Notes: generated by a model not told the origin, from the letters alone. A stretch of DNA of 5,390 nucleotides from Asaia bogorensis (GCA_945874515.1 CAMCHA010000205.1:1-5390), one strand, 5' to 3'; shown: positions 1-5,390, counted from the stretch's first letter. Translations and numbers: made by a program.

Positions 1-558
1 CGCGCCGGAGACATGGTGCTGGCGATGCGGGATGGTCAGGCTGGGTTTGAACCACTCCGCTGGGTTGGCTTCATGGATGTCGCCGTGCCGCGCAATGCGG
101 CCATGGCGGCCAAGACCGCGCCGGTGCTGATCAAGGCGGGCGCACTTGCGGCTGGCATGCCAGCACGGGACCTGCGGGTCAGCCCGGATCACGCGATGGA
201 GGTGGATGGGCATCTGATCCCGGCCAAGCACCTGGTGAATGGCAGCAGCATCATCCAGGAAACCTGGTGCCGTCGCGTGCGCTACTTCCACCTGGAACTG
301 GAAGCGCATGGGCTGCTGTTGTCGGAAGGCACATGGTCTGAAAGCTATTTGGATGACGGCAATCGGCATGCCTTCAACAATGCGGCGATGACTGGGTTGT
401 TCCTGGATTTCGAAGCTGGGCGTTCAAAAGGGCAGTATGACCATCAGGCATGCTTGCCGGTGCTGCGCCAGGGCTTGAAGCTTGATGAAATCCATGGGCG
501 CTTGGCACTCCGCGCCGATGAATTGGCGCAGCCCGAAAAGGGCCGTCGCAGGGGCTGA
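1..558 (+). CDS. Hint-domain protein, C-terminal part (5' end outside window)
   Basis: The reading frame is open from base 1 (Arg-Ala-Gly-Asp before the first ATG at 13), so the true start lies upstream and the ATG at 13 is internal. The 185 visible residues match the later part of a Hint_2-type (hedgehog/intein-like) domain. Counting from base 1, GDMVLAMRDG (3-12) is the usual strand after the N-terminal block, LRWVGF (19-24) is the next strand, and SPDHA (61-65) carries the conserved His. YFHLEL (95-100) and SESYLDDGNR (113-122) close the fold. Family members are often secreted or phage/S-layer associated proteins whose Hint module may self-process. The nucleophilic Cys/Ser expected at the domain start is not in the window, so activity cannot be judged. 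About 60 residues after the last motif look unconserved and end in a basic GRRRG tail. The family call is secure; the function is not known. Confidence 0.85.
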   Translation, partial: RAGDMVLAMRDGQAGFEPLRWVGFMDVAVPRNAAMAAKTAPVLIKAGALAAGMPARDLRVSPDHAMEVDGHLIPAKHLVNGSSIIQETWCRRVRYFHLELEAHGLLLSEGTWSESYLDDGNRHAFNNAAMTGLFLDFEAGRSKGQYDHQACLPVLRQGLKLDEIHGRLALRADELAQPEKGRRRG

Positions 559-559
559 G

Positions 560-588
560 TTTCCCTCCGCTGCCGCTAAGGGCATAAT
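560..588 (+). promoter_or_regulatory. possible sigma70-like promoter ahead of the GST-VOC-FkbM operon
   Basis: The 56-bp gap between the Hint gene stop and the GST start contains CATAAT (583-588), a 5 of 6 match to TATAAT. TTTCCC (560-565) lies 17 bases upstream but matches TTGACA at only 3 positions. The -10 lies about 27 bases before the start codon. The spacing is right but the -35 is poor, so this is a weak candidate; read-through from the upstream gene is equally possible. Confidence 0.3.
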
Positions 589-614
589 GGGGCCTTCGCT
601 TCAGGAGACCCCCC

Positions 615-1271
615 ATGCCCGAAGGCCGCCTTGTAATCGGCACCAAGCGTTATTCATCCTGGTCCATGCGCGGCTGGCTGGCCGTGCATCTGGCCAGGCT
701 TGATGTGGAGGAGGTGATGATCCCCCTCGCGGGTGGGGGCGGGACCTCGGCGCTGAAAACCGCAACGCCCACTGGGCTGGTGCCCTATCTGGAACATCGC
801 TGCGCGCGAATTTGGGAAAGCCTGGCCATCTGCGAATACTGCGCGGAAATCGCGCCCGGGCTTTGGCCGGCAGATCGTGCGGCGCGCGCCCATGCGCGGT
901 CCATCGCGGCCGAGATGCATGCAGGGTTTCGCAATTTGCGCATGGCCATGCCGATGAACCTTGGCCGCAGCTTCCCCGGCCTTGGCCGCACGCCAGAATG
1001 CCTTGCCGATATCGCGCGGGTGGAGGCGATTTGGGCCGAGGCGCTCTCCGCGTATGGCGGGCCTTTCCTGATGGGCACTGAATTCGGCGCGGTGGATGCG
1101 ATGTATGCGCCGGTCGTGGCGCGCTTCATCACCTGGCAGCCGGAACTTGCCGCCACAACGCAGGGCTATATGGCGGCGGTGCGCGCGCACCCGCTGGTTG
1201 CGCGCTGGTATGATGAAGCCGCCACCGAACCGGCGGAATGGTTGCTCGACCGCTATGAGAATCCCGCATGA
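615..1271 (+). CDS. glutathione S-transferase family protein
   Basis: This 218-residue protein has the usual length and two-domain layout of a soluble GST. The thioredoxin-like N-terminal domain starts with VIGTKRYSSWSMR (7-19); the SSWS serines sit where zeta/YfcF-like GSTs keep the glutathione-activating Ser. VPYLE (56-60) supplies the cis-Pro57 that contacts the glutathione backbone, and ESLAICEY (68-75) supplies the Glu-Ser pair that binds the gamma-glutamyl group. The helical C-terminal domain contains FGAVDAMYAPVVARF (157-171), with the N-capping Asp161. The expected role is cytosolic glutathione conjugation or isomerisation, but the substrate is unknown. AGGAGA at 603-608 lies 6 bases before the ATG and fixes the start. 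The stop overlaps the next gene by 4 bases (ATGA), implying translational coupling. A maleylacetoacetate isomerase-like activity is possible, but no tyrosine-degradation genes are nearby. Confidence 0.9.
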   Translation: MPEGRLVIGTKRYSSWSMRGWLAVHLARLDVEEVMIPLAGGGGTSALKTATPTGLVPYLEHRCARIWESLAICEYCAEIAPGLWPADRAARAHARSIAAEMHAGFRNLRMAMPMNLGRSFPGLGRTPECLADIARVEAIWAEALSAYGGPFLMGTEFGAVDAMYAPVVARFITWQPELAATTQGYMAAVRAHPLVARWYDEAATEPAEWLLDRYENPA

Positions 1272-2152
1272 ACACCGCCCTTGCACTCGACCATCTTGGC
1301 GTCGCGGCGCGCGATCTGGCGCCGATGTGCGCGGCCTATGAAAGGCTCGGCTTCACGCTTTCACCGATTGCGCAGCAAAGCGGGCGGCGGCGGCCTGATT
1401 TGCCGGTGGAGAAATACGGCTCCGGCAATCGCTGCGCCTTTCTGAAGCATGGCTACATCGAATTGATCGCGATCCTTGATCCTGCGCTGTTCGACAATAA
1501 CCTGAACGCCTTTCTGGCGCGCTATCCGGGCACGCATATCCTCGCACTCGCGATGTTGGATGAGGAAGCGAATCTTACGCGGCTACGCGCTGCGGGGCTG
1601 GATATTCCAGGCGTTGCTTATCTGGAACGGCCAGTGGAAGCGGGTGGGCCGATTGCGCGCTTTGCTCGCCTTCCCTTTCCGGACCCGCCAGAGGGCCGCG
1701 TGCAATTGATCCGGCATCTGACGCCCGAATTGGTCTGGCAGGATCGCTGGATGGACCACGCCAATCGCGCCGAGGTGTTGGAAGCCGCCATTCTATGCGC
1801 CGACAACCCGGCCGAGACCGCCGCGCGGCTTTCGCGGCTATCAGGGCTACCGGTGGAACCGGACCCGGCGGGCGGCTTTCTGCTCCGCCTGCCAGGTGCG
1901 GCGCGCGCGGCTGGCCCGAAAGCGCCAGCGCTTGAAACACGCGTCAGGGTACTGACGCCGGAAGCGCTGGCAAGCGTGCTGCCCGGCGTAGTGCCGCCGG
2001 CCTCCCCCTTTATGGCGGGGATGGTGGTGCGCACCGCCGATGGCGCGGCTTCCGCCCGGCGGATCCTGGCCGGCATGCCCGCGCGTGAGGCGCCAGAGGG
2101 CATCATGGTCCCGCCCGAATTTGCCGCCGGCGCGGCGATTGTTTTCACGTGA
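1268..2152 (+). CDS. VOC family (glyoxalase-like domain) protein
   Basis: The 294 residues fit a two-module vicinal oxygen chelate protein of the Glyoxalase_3 (glyoxalase-like) type. Module one opens with LDHLGVAARDL (7-17), where His9 is the expected first metal ligand. It continues through YERLGF (24-29) to GNRCAFLKHGYIELIAI (53-69), where Glu65 is the expected second ligand. His90 (GTHILALAM) marks the return strand. A second, less conserved module follows RAEVLEAAILCADNP (167-181). VOC enzymes bind a divalent metal and act as isomerases, dioxygenases, fosfomycin-type transferases or lyases; this sequence does not decide which. It starts inside the GST stop (ATGA, 1268-1271), and its own stop overlaps the FkbM start, so it is the middle gene of a coupled trio. 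A GST next to a VOC protein suggests thiol-dependent or electrophile metabolism, but that is inference. Confidence 0.85.
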   Translation: MNTALALDHLGVAARDLAPMCAAYERLGFTLSPIAQQSGRRRPDLPVEKYGSGNRCAFLKHGYIELIAILDPALFDNNLNAFLARYPGTHILALAMLDEEANLTRLRAAGLDIPGVAYLERPVEAGGPIARFARLPFPDPPEGRVQLIRHLTPELVWQDRWMDHANRAEVLEAAILCADNPAETAARLSRLSGLPVEPDPAGGFLLRLPGAARAAGPKAPALETRVRVLTPEALASVLPGVVPPASPFMAGMVVRTADGAASARRILAGMPAREAPEGIMVPPEFAAGAAIVFT

Positions 2153-2892
2153 AGCGCGCCGCCATCAGCCGGAGCCTGCGCATCTATCACGCGCCGGGCC
2201 GGGCGGAGGCCTTGGATGGCTTCTATCGCCGCTTCCTTGGCGCCGGAGACCTTGCCTTTGATGTCGGCGCGCATGTTGGGGACCGGATGCTATGCTTCCG
2301 GCGCCTTGGCGCGCATGTGGTGGCGGCGGAACCGCAAGCCGCACTGGCCCGTGTATTGCGGCTTTTGCTGCGCGGTGATCCCGGCGTGACCCTGGTTTCC
2401 ACGCTGGTTGGCGCGCAGGCGGGCAAGGCGGAACTCCGCCTCAATACCGCCAACCCAACCGTGGCGACGGCGAGCACTGCCTTCATCGCCGCCGCCAGCG
2501 GTGCGCCAGGCTGGGAAGGGCAGGAATGGGACCAAGCCGAAACCCTGCCGGTGACGACTCTGGATGCGCTGATCGCCGCCCATGGCATGCCGGCTTTCAT
2601 CAAGCTGGATATCGAGGGTTTTGAGGCTGAGGCGCTGCGCGGCCTTTCCCGCCCACCCCGCGCGCTGTCCCTCGAATTCACCACCATCCAGCGCGATGTG
2701 GCGGGCGAATGCCTGGGCCTGCTGGCAGCCCTTGGCTATCGGCATTTCCAGGCGAGCCTGGGGGAGAGCCTCAGCTTTGCCCTACCCGCGCCCTGTGATG
2801 CGGCCGCGATGCAAGAATGGATCGCGGCACTGCCCGCCAGCGCCAATAGTGGCGATGTCTATGCCAGCCTGGATGAGCAGCGCCTCACGTGA
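2149..2892 (+). CDS. FkbM family SAM-dependent methyltransferase
   Basis: This 247-residue class I methyltransferase has the FkbM signature. Motif I is DVGAHVGDR (38-46), binding S-adenosylmethionine, and the acidic end of strand 2 is Glu61 in AAEPQ. The FkbM-specific post-motif is TTLDAL (136-141) followed by FIKLDIEGFEAEAL (150-163). Family members typically O-methylate sugars or natural-product hydroxyls, and many sit in polysaccharide clusters, but no glycosyltransferase or polyketide gene is visible here. The start is the GTG at 2149, which overlaps the VOC stop (GTGA). It lies about 37 residues before motif I, a normal N-terminal length. No signal peptide is seen, so it is probably cytosolic. 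The acceptor substrate is unknown. Confidence 0.88.
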   Translation: MKRAAISRSLRIYHAPGRAEALDGFYRRFLGAGDLAFDVGAHVGDRMLCFRRLGAHVVAAEPQAALARVLRLLLRGDPGVTLVSTLVGAQAGKAELRLNTANPTVATASTAFIAAASGAPGWEGQEWDQAETLPVTTLDALIAAHGMPAFIKLDIEGFEAEALRGLSRPPRALSLEFTTIQRDVAGECLGLLAALGYRHFQASLGESLSFALPAPCDAAAMQEWIAALPASANSGDVYASLDEQRLT

Positions 2893-2948
2893 CGGCGCCG
2901 GCGTTTTGCGCTTAAGTTTGGATCAGTTTTGGTTAAGGGAGACGCAGC

Positions 2949-3830
2949 ATGGGTGTTTTGACGCAGGAACAGAAGGATGCCTTCTGGCGCGATGGCTGCC
3001 TGGTGGTGCCGAATGCTGTCTCGCCCGATTTGCTTGCGCGGCTGCGGGCGGAAATCGCTGGCTGGGTGGACGAAAGCCGTGCGCACACAAAACCCTTCGG
3101 CCCGCCCTGCGTTGATGGTCGCCCGCGTTTCGATATGGGCAAAGAACATTCCGCCGAAAACCCCGCGCTGCGGCGGATCAATAACCCATCCGATATCTCG
3201 CCCGCCTATCTGGAAGCGATGCGTGACAGCGACATGACGGAAATGGTGGCCGAATTGATTGGCCCCGATGTGAAATTCCATCATTGCAAGATCAATCTGA
3301 AACTGATGGGTGCGAAGACCGAGGTGCTGTATCATCAGGACTTCGCTTATACGCCGCATACCAATGACGACATCATCACAGCGCTTCTGTTCCTGGATGA
3401 TGTGGATGAAACCAATGGCGCGCTGACAATTGTGCCAGGTTCCCATAAGGGACCGATGTATTCGCTGTTTGATGGGGACCGTTTCACCGGCGCGGTATCT
3501 GACGCGGATGAAAAGGCGCTGCTGGCGCAAAGCATTCCCTGCTACGGCCCGGCGGGTTCGGTCTGCCTGATGCATACCAAGCTTGCGCATGGTTCCGCCC
3601 CCAACGCCGGCACCAAGCCGCGCGGGCTTTATATTTGCGTCTATACCGCTGCTGATGCCGTGCCTTTGGCGCGCAACCCAATGCCAAGCACGCATGAGGG
3701 TGAGGTTATTCGCGGCAAGCCGGCCCGCTTTGCGCGCATTACGGAAACCCGCGTGGAATTGCCGCAACAGCCCAAATCCGCGAGCTTCTTTACTGTGCAG
3801 GGGCAGGCTTCCGCGCAAGCGGCGGAGTGA
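2949..3830 (+). CDS. phytanoyl-CoA dioxygenase (PhyH) family Fe(II)/2-oxoglutarate oxygenase
   Basis: The 293 residues fit the usual PhyH length of about 250-300. TQEQKDAFWRDGCLVVPN (5-22) is the standard PhyH N-terminus. HQD (129-131) is the HxD iron-binding motif, with the distal iron His at 214 (LAHGSAPN), completing the two-His-one-carboxylate triad. Arg225, eleven residues later, is well placed to bind the 2-oxoglutarate carboxylate. NGALTIVPGSHKGP (156-169) is the family strand-loop. The enzyme should hydroxylate an organic substrate while converting 2-oxoglutarate to succinate and CO2; the substrate is unknown, and the ectoine hydroxylase motif pattern is absent. AAGGGAG at 2935-2941 lies 7 bases before the ATG. 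The 56-bp gap after the FkbM gene has no clear terminator, so cotranscription is likely. The TGA is followed without a gap by the yjbQ-tail fossil on the other strand. Confidence 0.9.
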   Translation: MGVLTQEQKDAFWRDGCLVVPNAVSPDLLARLRAEIAGWVDESRAHTKPFGPPCVDGRPRFDMGKEHSAENPALRRINNPSDISPAYLEAMRDSDMTEMVAELIGPDVKFHHCKINLKLMGAKTEVLYHQDFAYTPHTNDDIITALLFLDDVDETNGALTIVPGSHKGPMYSLFDGDRFTGAVSDADEKALLAQSIPCYGPAGSVCLMHTKLAHGSAPNAGTKPRGLYICVYTAADAVPLARNPMPSTHEGEVIRGKPARFARITETRVELPQQPKSASFFTVQGQASAQAAE

Positions 3831-3857
3831 TTACGCTTCGCCCATAAGATGGAGATC
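3831..3857 (-). pseudogene. displaced 3'-end remnant of yjbQ
   Basis: Read on the minus strand, these 27 bases encode DLHLMGEA followed by TAA, identical to the last eight residues and stop of the intact yjbQ at 4532-4558. At DNA level the copies share 19 of 27 bases. Six of the eight sense codons differ, each synonymously (for example CTT and CTC here against TTG and TTG). Beyond the Asp codon similarity stops abruptly, and a stop codon (TAG, 3885-3887) soon closes the frame. The remnant begins on the base after the phyH TGA, which is where a convergent yjbQ would end if the two genes once abutted. A chance match of eight residues plus stop in the right orientation and place is very unlikely. 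It is too short to act as a gene. Confidence 0.75.
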
Positions 3858-3876
3858 GGGGGTTCTGCATTTCTTT

Positions 3877-3909
3877 TGGTACCGCTACCGCGAATGAGGC
3901 GTGGTGCCA
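3877..3909. repeat. imperfect inverted repeat (9-bp arms) in the left shoulder of the low-GC block
   Basis: TGGTACCGC (3877-3885) can pair with GTGGTGCCA (3901-3909) through nine base pairs, two of them G-T wobbles, around a 15-base loop. It lies about 20 bp inside the left junction of the proposed insertion. There is no T-run after it on the plus strand, and on the minus strand it is followed by A residues, so it is not a normal intrinsic terminator. It may be chance or a recombination or regulatory site. Confidence 0.3.
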
Positions 3910-3980
3910 TACGAGGCTAGTAAGGATGGGGGCTGGCGTTCGAGGCCAAAGATTGGTGAAAATAAGTCGGAGCCATTGCG

Positions 3981-4406
3981 GTGAAACGTCAAGTCTCTGA
4001 CCGTGAGTTAGTGGCGATTCGGATTGGCGTTGGCGTAACTGTCACGCTTCTGACTTACATGGTTGCGGTGGCGTGGACATGCGGCGCTGCTCTGATTCTT
4101 TCGAATACCATATCTCAATTTCAAAAAAATCCCTACTATTATGGCTTTATCTATATCGTAATATCTTGGCTTAATGTTGGCGCCTTTTACAATATGGTAG
4201 AATTTGTTCTATGGAAGCTTGGAATGCGCTTGGATTTCGTACCCAGGATCCCCCCGAGTGAATTAAACGATGAGTGGATTATACTTTCGAAGAAACAATG
4301 GATCGCGGCTATTAAGGGGCGAATTTTCCTTTGGCTTCCGCTTTGGTTTTTATTCGTCTCGTGGATATTTTCTCACCATGCAGAACGCTTTTGTTCAAAA
4401 CCTTGA
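3981..4406 (+). CDS. orphan small membrane protein, three predicted transmembrane helices
   Basis: I do not recognise this 141-residue protein. It has a short basic N-terminus (MKRQVSDRELVAIR) followed by three hydrophobic stretches: about 15-40, about 53-77 (rich in Tyr, Trp and Phe) and about 113-131. The 35-residue loop between helices two and three is polar (PPSELNDEWIILSKKQ), and the tail is short with His-His and Cys138. By the positive-inside rule the N-terminus is probably cytoplasmic, but this is not firm. The start is GTG, with GGAG at 3969-3972 eight bases upstream. Its base composition (about 43% GC) and A/T-ending codons (AAA, AAT, TTT, ATA) differ sharply from both neighbours, which points to acquisition from another source. 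It stands alone, with no visible partner and no convincing promoter. Its length, ribosome binding site and coherent hydrophobic pattern make it a believable gene rather than a chance frame. Confidence 0.65.
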   Translation: MKRQVSDRELVAIRIGVGVTVTLLTYMVAVAWTCGAALILSNTISQFQKNPYYYGFIYIVISWLNVGAFYNMVEFVLWKLGMRLDFVPRIPPSELNDEWIILSKKQWIAAIKGRIFLWLPLWFLFVSWIFSHHAERFCSKP

Positions 4407-4496
4407 TGTCAGAGGGGTTAGCAAGCAATCAGCATGTATAAATATGGTATTCACCTGATAATCCAGATGGTCCAAGCATCCTTTGAGTAGTGGCAA

Positions 4497-4508
4497 TTTT
4501 GGCCAAAA
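4497..4508. repeat. 12-bp perfect palindrome TTTTGGCCAAAA
   Basis: A perfect dyad with no spacer lies in the A/T-rich noncoding stretch between the orphan gene and the yjbQ stop. It cannot form a stable hairpin because it has no loop. It has the form of a protein-binding dyad, but no promoter is visible beside it, so no role can be assigned. Confidence 0.35.
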
Positions 4509-4513
4509 CCATC

Positions 4514-4538
4514 GGCTTGAACGCGCCCTCTTTAAGCC
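4514..4538 (-). terminator. weak hairpin over the yjbQ stop, possible terminator
   Basis: On the minus strand GGCTTAAA and TTCAAGCC form an eight-pair stem (one G-T) around a nine-base loop, and the stem includes the yjbQ TAA. Only a short T-run (GGTTTTGG) follows, a few bases later, and half the stem is A/T. It could be a poor intrinsic terminator or 3' stabiliser. Its position at the proposed junction may be coincidental. Confidence 0.25.
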
Positions 4539-4954
4539 TCTCCCATCAAATGCAAGTCCAGACTGCGCTCCGGCGCGCCTCGACGATGTTCAAACAGATA
4601 AATCTCCTGAAATTCGCCGAGCATTGGCGAAGCGTTCTGCACCGGAATACTGATGCTGGTTTGCGTCAGTGCCGCGCGGATATGCGCTGGCATATTGTCC
4701 AGCGCCTCATCCTCATGCCGGTAAAGCCCGCGCCCTTCCGGCACCAAGCGCAGGAAAAAGGCTTCAAGGTCCGCCAGCACTTCCGGATCGGCATTGGCCT
4801 GCACCAGCAAGGATGCCGAGGTATGGCGGCACCAGATTGTCAGCAAGCCGCGTGAGATACCCTGCTGCGCAACCCAGGCCCGCACATCATCAGTAAGGGA
4901 ATACAAGCCTTGGCCGCCGGCGGTTATCACCAAGCGGCCAAAGCGTTGCTCCAT
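4532..4954 (-). CDS. yjbQ: YjbQ / UPF0047 family (secondary thiamine-phosphate synthase-type) protein
   Basis: The 140-residue protein has full family length. Key segments are TIWCRHTSASLLVQANADPEV (39-59) with the conserved His44 and Asp56, LYRHEDE (77-83) with His80, DNMPAHIRAALTQTS (86-100) with His91, and LGEFQEIYLFEHRR (112-125). Enzymes of this family form compact trimers. E. coli YjbQ shows minor thiamine-phosphate synthase activity, which is probably not its main physiological role. The ATG at 4954 directly follows the clpA TAG with no intervening base. Its ribosome binding site, GGAGAA (4965-4970 on the minus strand), lies inside the clpA end, so translation is probably coupled to clpA. 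The last eight residues and stop are duplicated as a synonymously diverged fossil at 3831-3857. This copy appears intact, but its final segment may have been exchanged during arrival of the low-GC block. Confidence 0.92.
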   Translation of the reverse strand: MEQRFGRLVITAGGQGLYSLTDDVRAWVAQQGISRGLLTIWCRHTSASLLVQANADPEVLADLEAFFLRLVPEGRGLYRHEDEALDNMPAHIRAALTQTSISIPVQNASPMLGEFQEIYLFEHRRGAPERSLDLHLMGEA

Positions 4955-5390
4955 CTACTCCGCATTCTCCGGCTCACGCTCCGCATCCCGATCTTCCTCG
5001 GGCTTGGGCAGCGCGGGCGGGGCGGCTTCCTGGCAATCGAAGGTCAGCGCACCCTCACGCAGCCCAACCTTCACCGATCCACCCTTGGCGAGTTTGCCAA
5101 ACAGCAATTCCTCGGCCAGCGGCTTTTTCACATATTCCTGAATGACGCGCGCCAATGGCCGCGCACCATACAGCGGATCATAACCGCGTTCCGAGAGCCA
5201 TTCCTTGGCCGCCGAGGAAAGTTCAATCGTCACATTCCGGTCAGCAAGCTGGGCTTCCAATTGCATGACGAATTTTTCGACGACCTGCGCCACAATCTCC
5301 GGCGACAGGCCAGCAAAGGGCACCACCGCATCCAGGCGGTTGCGGAATTCAGGGGTGAACATCCGCTTGATCGCTTCTTCATCCTCACCC
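4955..5390 (-). CDS. clpA: ClpA, ATP-binding unfoldase subunit of ClpAP (C-terminal 144 residues)
   Basis: The frame is open to the right edge (EDEEAIKRMFTPEF), so the ATG at 5362 is internal and most of the gene lies outside. The visible part is the end of the second AAA+ module and its small C-terminal domain. FTPEFRNRLD (residues 11-20 of the visible part) carries the arginine-finger region with Arg18, which senses ATP in the neighbouring subunit. VVEKFVMQLEAQLADRNV follows, then GYDPLYGARPLARVIQ (69-84) with the sensor-2 Arg77. This is the standard ClpA sequence; ClpA hexamers unfold substrates, including N-degron proteins delivered by ClpS, into ClpP. The ClpP-binding loop and Walker motifs lie upstream, outside the window. 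The protein ends in an acidic, proline-rich tail of about 25 residues that looks poorly conserved. It ends with TAG immediately before the yjbQ ATG. Confidence 0.95.
   Translation of the reverse strand, partial: GEDEEAIKRMFTPEFRNRLDAVVPFAGLSPEIVAQVVEKFVMQLEAQLADRNVTIELSSAAKEWLSERGYDPLYGARPLARVIQEYVKKPLAEELLFGKLAKGGSVKVGLREGALTFDCQEAAPPALPKPEEDRDAEREPENAE

Larger units (their letters stand above)
3858..4531. other. low-GC inserted block between phyH and yjbQ
   Basis: This block lies between the two copies of the yjbQ tail. By hand count, 4021-4380 is about 43% GC with single lines as low as 35%, against around 70% in a sampled line of the FkbM gene. The left shoulder (3858-3980, mid-50s % GC) has no coding signal apart from a weak inverted repeat. 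The centre carries one orphan membrane-protein gene. The right shoulder (4407-4531) is A/T-rich and noncoding, with a 12-bp palindrome. No integrase, transposase, terminal inverted repeat or tRNA was seen. The block is best read as a small acquired segment, possibly a decayed integrative element; the mechanism is inferred. Confidence 0.5.

Noticed and set aside
654..1286. 210-codon minus-strand open frame opposite the GST gene
   Set aside because: Antisense shadow; its translation is rich in Arg, His and Gly with no family motif, while the plus strand has full GST signatures.
2893..2907. GC-rich palindromes CGGCGCCG/CGCCGGCG followed by TTTT after the FkbM stop, resembling a terminator
   Set aside because: The palindromes have no loop and cannot fold into a useful stem; the T-run is only four bases and the PhyH gene follows in the same direction.
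2859..3818. Long minus-strand open frame of 319 codons opposite phyH
   Set aside because: It is an antisense shadow caused by GC-rich codon bias; the plus strand encodes a clear PhyH protein with all catalytic residues.
3810..3826. Short stem TCCGC/GCGGA (or CCGC-GCAA-GCGG) at the end of phyH as a terminator
   Set aside because: It lies inside codons, has only 4-5 pairs and no T-run follows.
4407..4440. GTTAGCA-like sequence considered as an integron attC core
   Set aside because: It does not satisfy the GTTRRRY consensus and has no matching partner site or integron integrase.
4270..4458. 62-residue open frame overlapping the orphan gene, starting MSGLYFRR
   Set aside because: It overlaps the better-supported membrane gene in another frame, lacks a ribosome binding site and has no recognisable motif.
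3943..4507. GGCCAAA repeated at 3943-3949 and 4501-4507 as possible element ends
   Set aside because: Seven bases is within chance for this length, and neither copy lies at the junctions defined by the two yjbQ tails.

Overview
The window looks like a high-GC alphaproteobacterial chromosome. ClpA and YjbQ, the Hint-domain protein, and the FkbM and phytanoyl-CoA dioxygenase (PhyH) families together would fit Rhodospirillales/Acetobacteraceae, but that placement is inferred from protein style and composition, not from a database search. Most genes are GC-rich (line 2281-2340 is 70% GC by hand count). One internal stretch is clearly poorer (about 43% over 4021-4380).

Left part, + strand. The 3' part of a Hint-domain (Hint_2 type) gene enters from the left edge and ends at 558. 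After a 56-bp gap with a plausible weak promoter come three tightly coupled genes: a glutathione S-transferase family protein (615-1271), a two-module VOC/glyoxalase-like protein (1268-2152), and an FkbM-type SAM-dependent methyltransferase with a GTG start (2149-2892). Both junctions are 4-base stop/start overlaps, so the three are almost certainly one translationally coupled operon. A PhyH-family Fe(II)/2-oxoglutarate dioxygenase (2949-3830) follows 56 bp later with a strong ribosome binding site and may belong to the same transcript. The four enzymes suggest small-molecule modification or detoxification, but no substrate can be named.

Right part, - strand. The C-terminal end of ClpA (the unfoldase subunit of ClpAP) enters from the right edge. 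Its TAG stop directly abuts the ATG of yjbQ (UPF0047 / secondary thiamine-phosphate synthase family), so these two are probably cotranscribed. They converge on the + strand genes.

Between phyH and yjbQ lies a block of about 675 bp (3858-4531) with lower GC. It holds one orphan gene (3981-4406) for a small three-helix membrane protein I do not recognise. The most notable observation is at its left edge. Bases 3831-3857, read on the - strand immediately after the phyH stop, encode DLHLMGEA-stop, exactly the last eight residues and stop of the intact yjbQ whose own tail lies at 4532-4558. The two copies differ at 8 of 27 bases, all synonymously. This looks like a fossil of a yjbQ 3' end. It suggests that phyH and yjbQ once abutted stop to stop, and that the low-GC block arrived by an event that displaced one yjbQ tail and left a diverged one in place. 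No integrase, transposase, RNA gene, CRISPR array or recognised defence system is visible.
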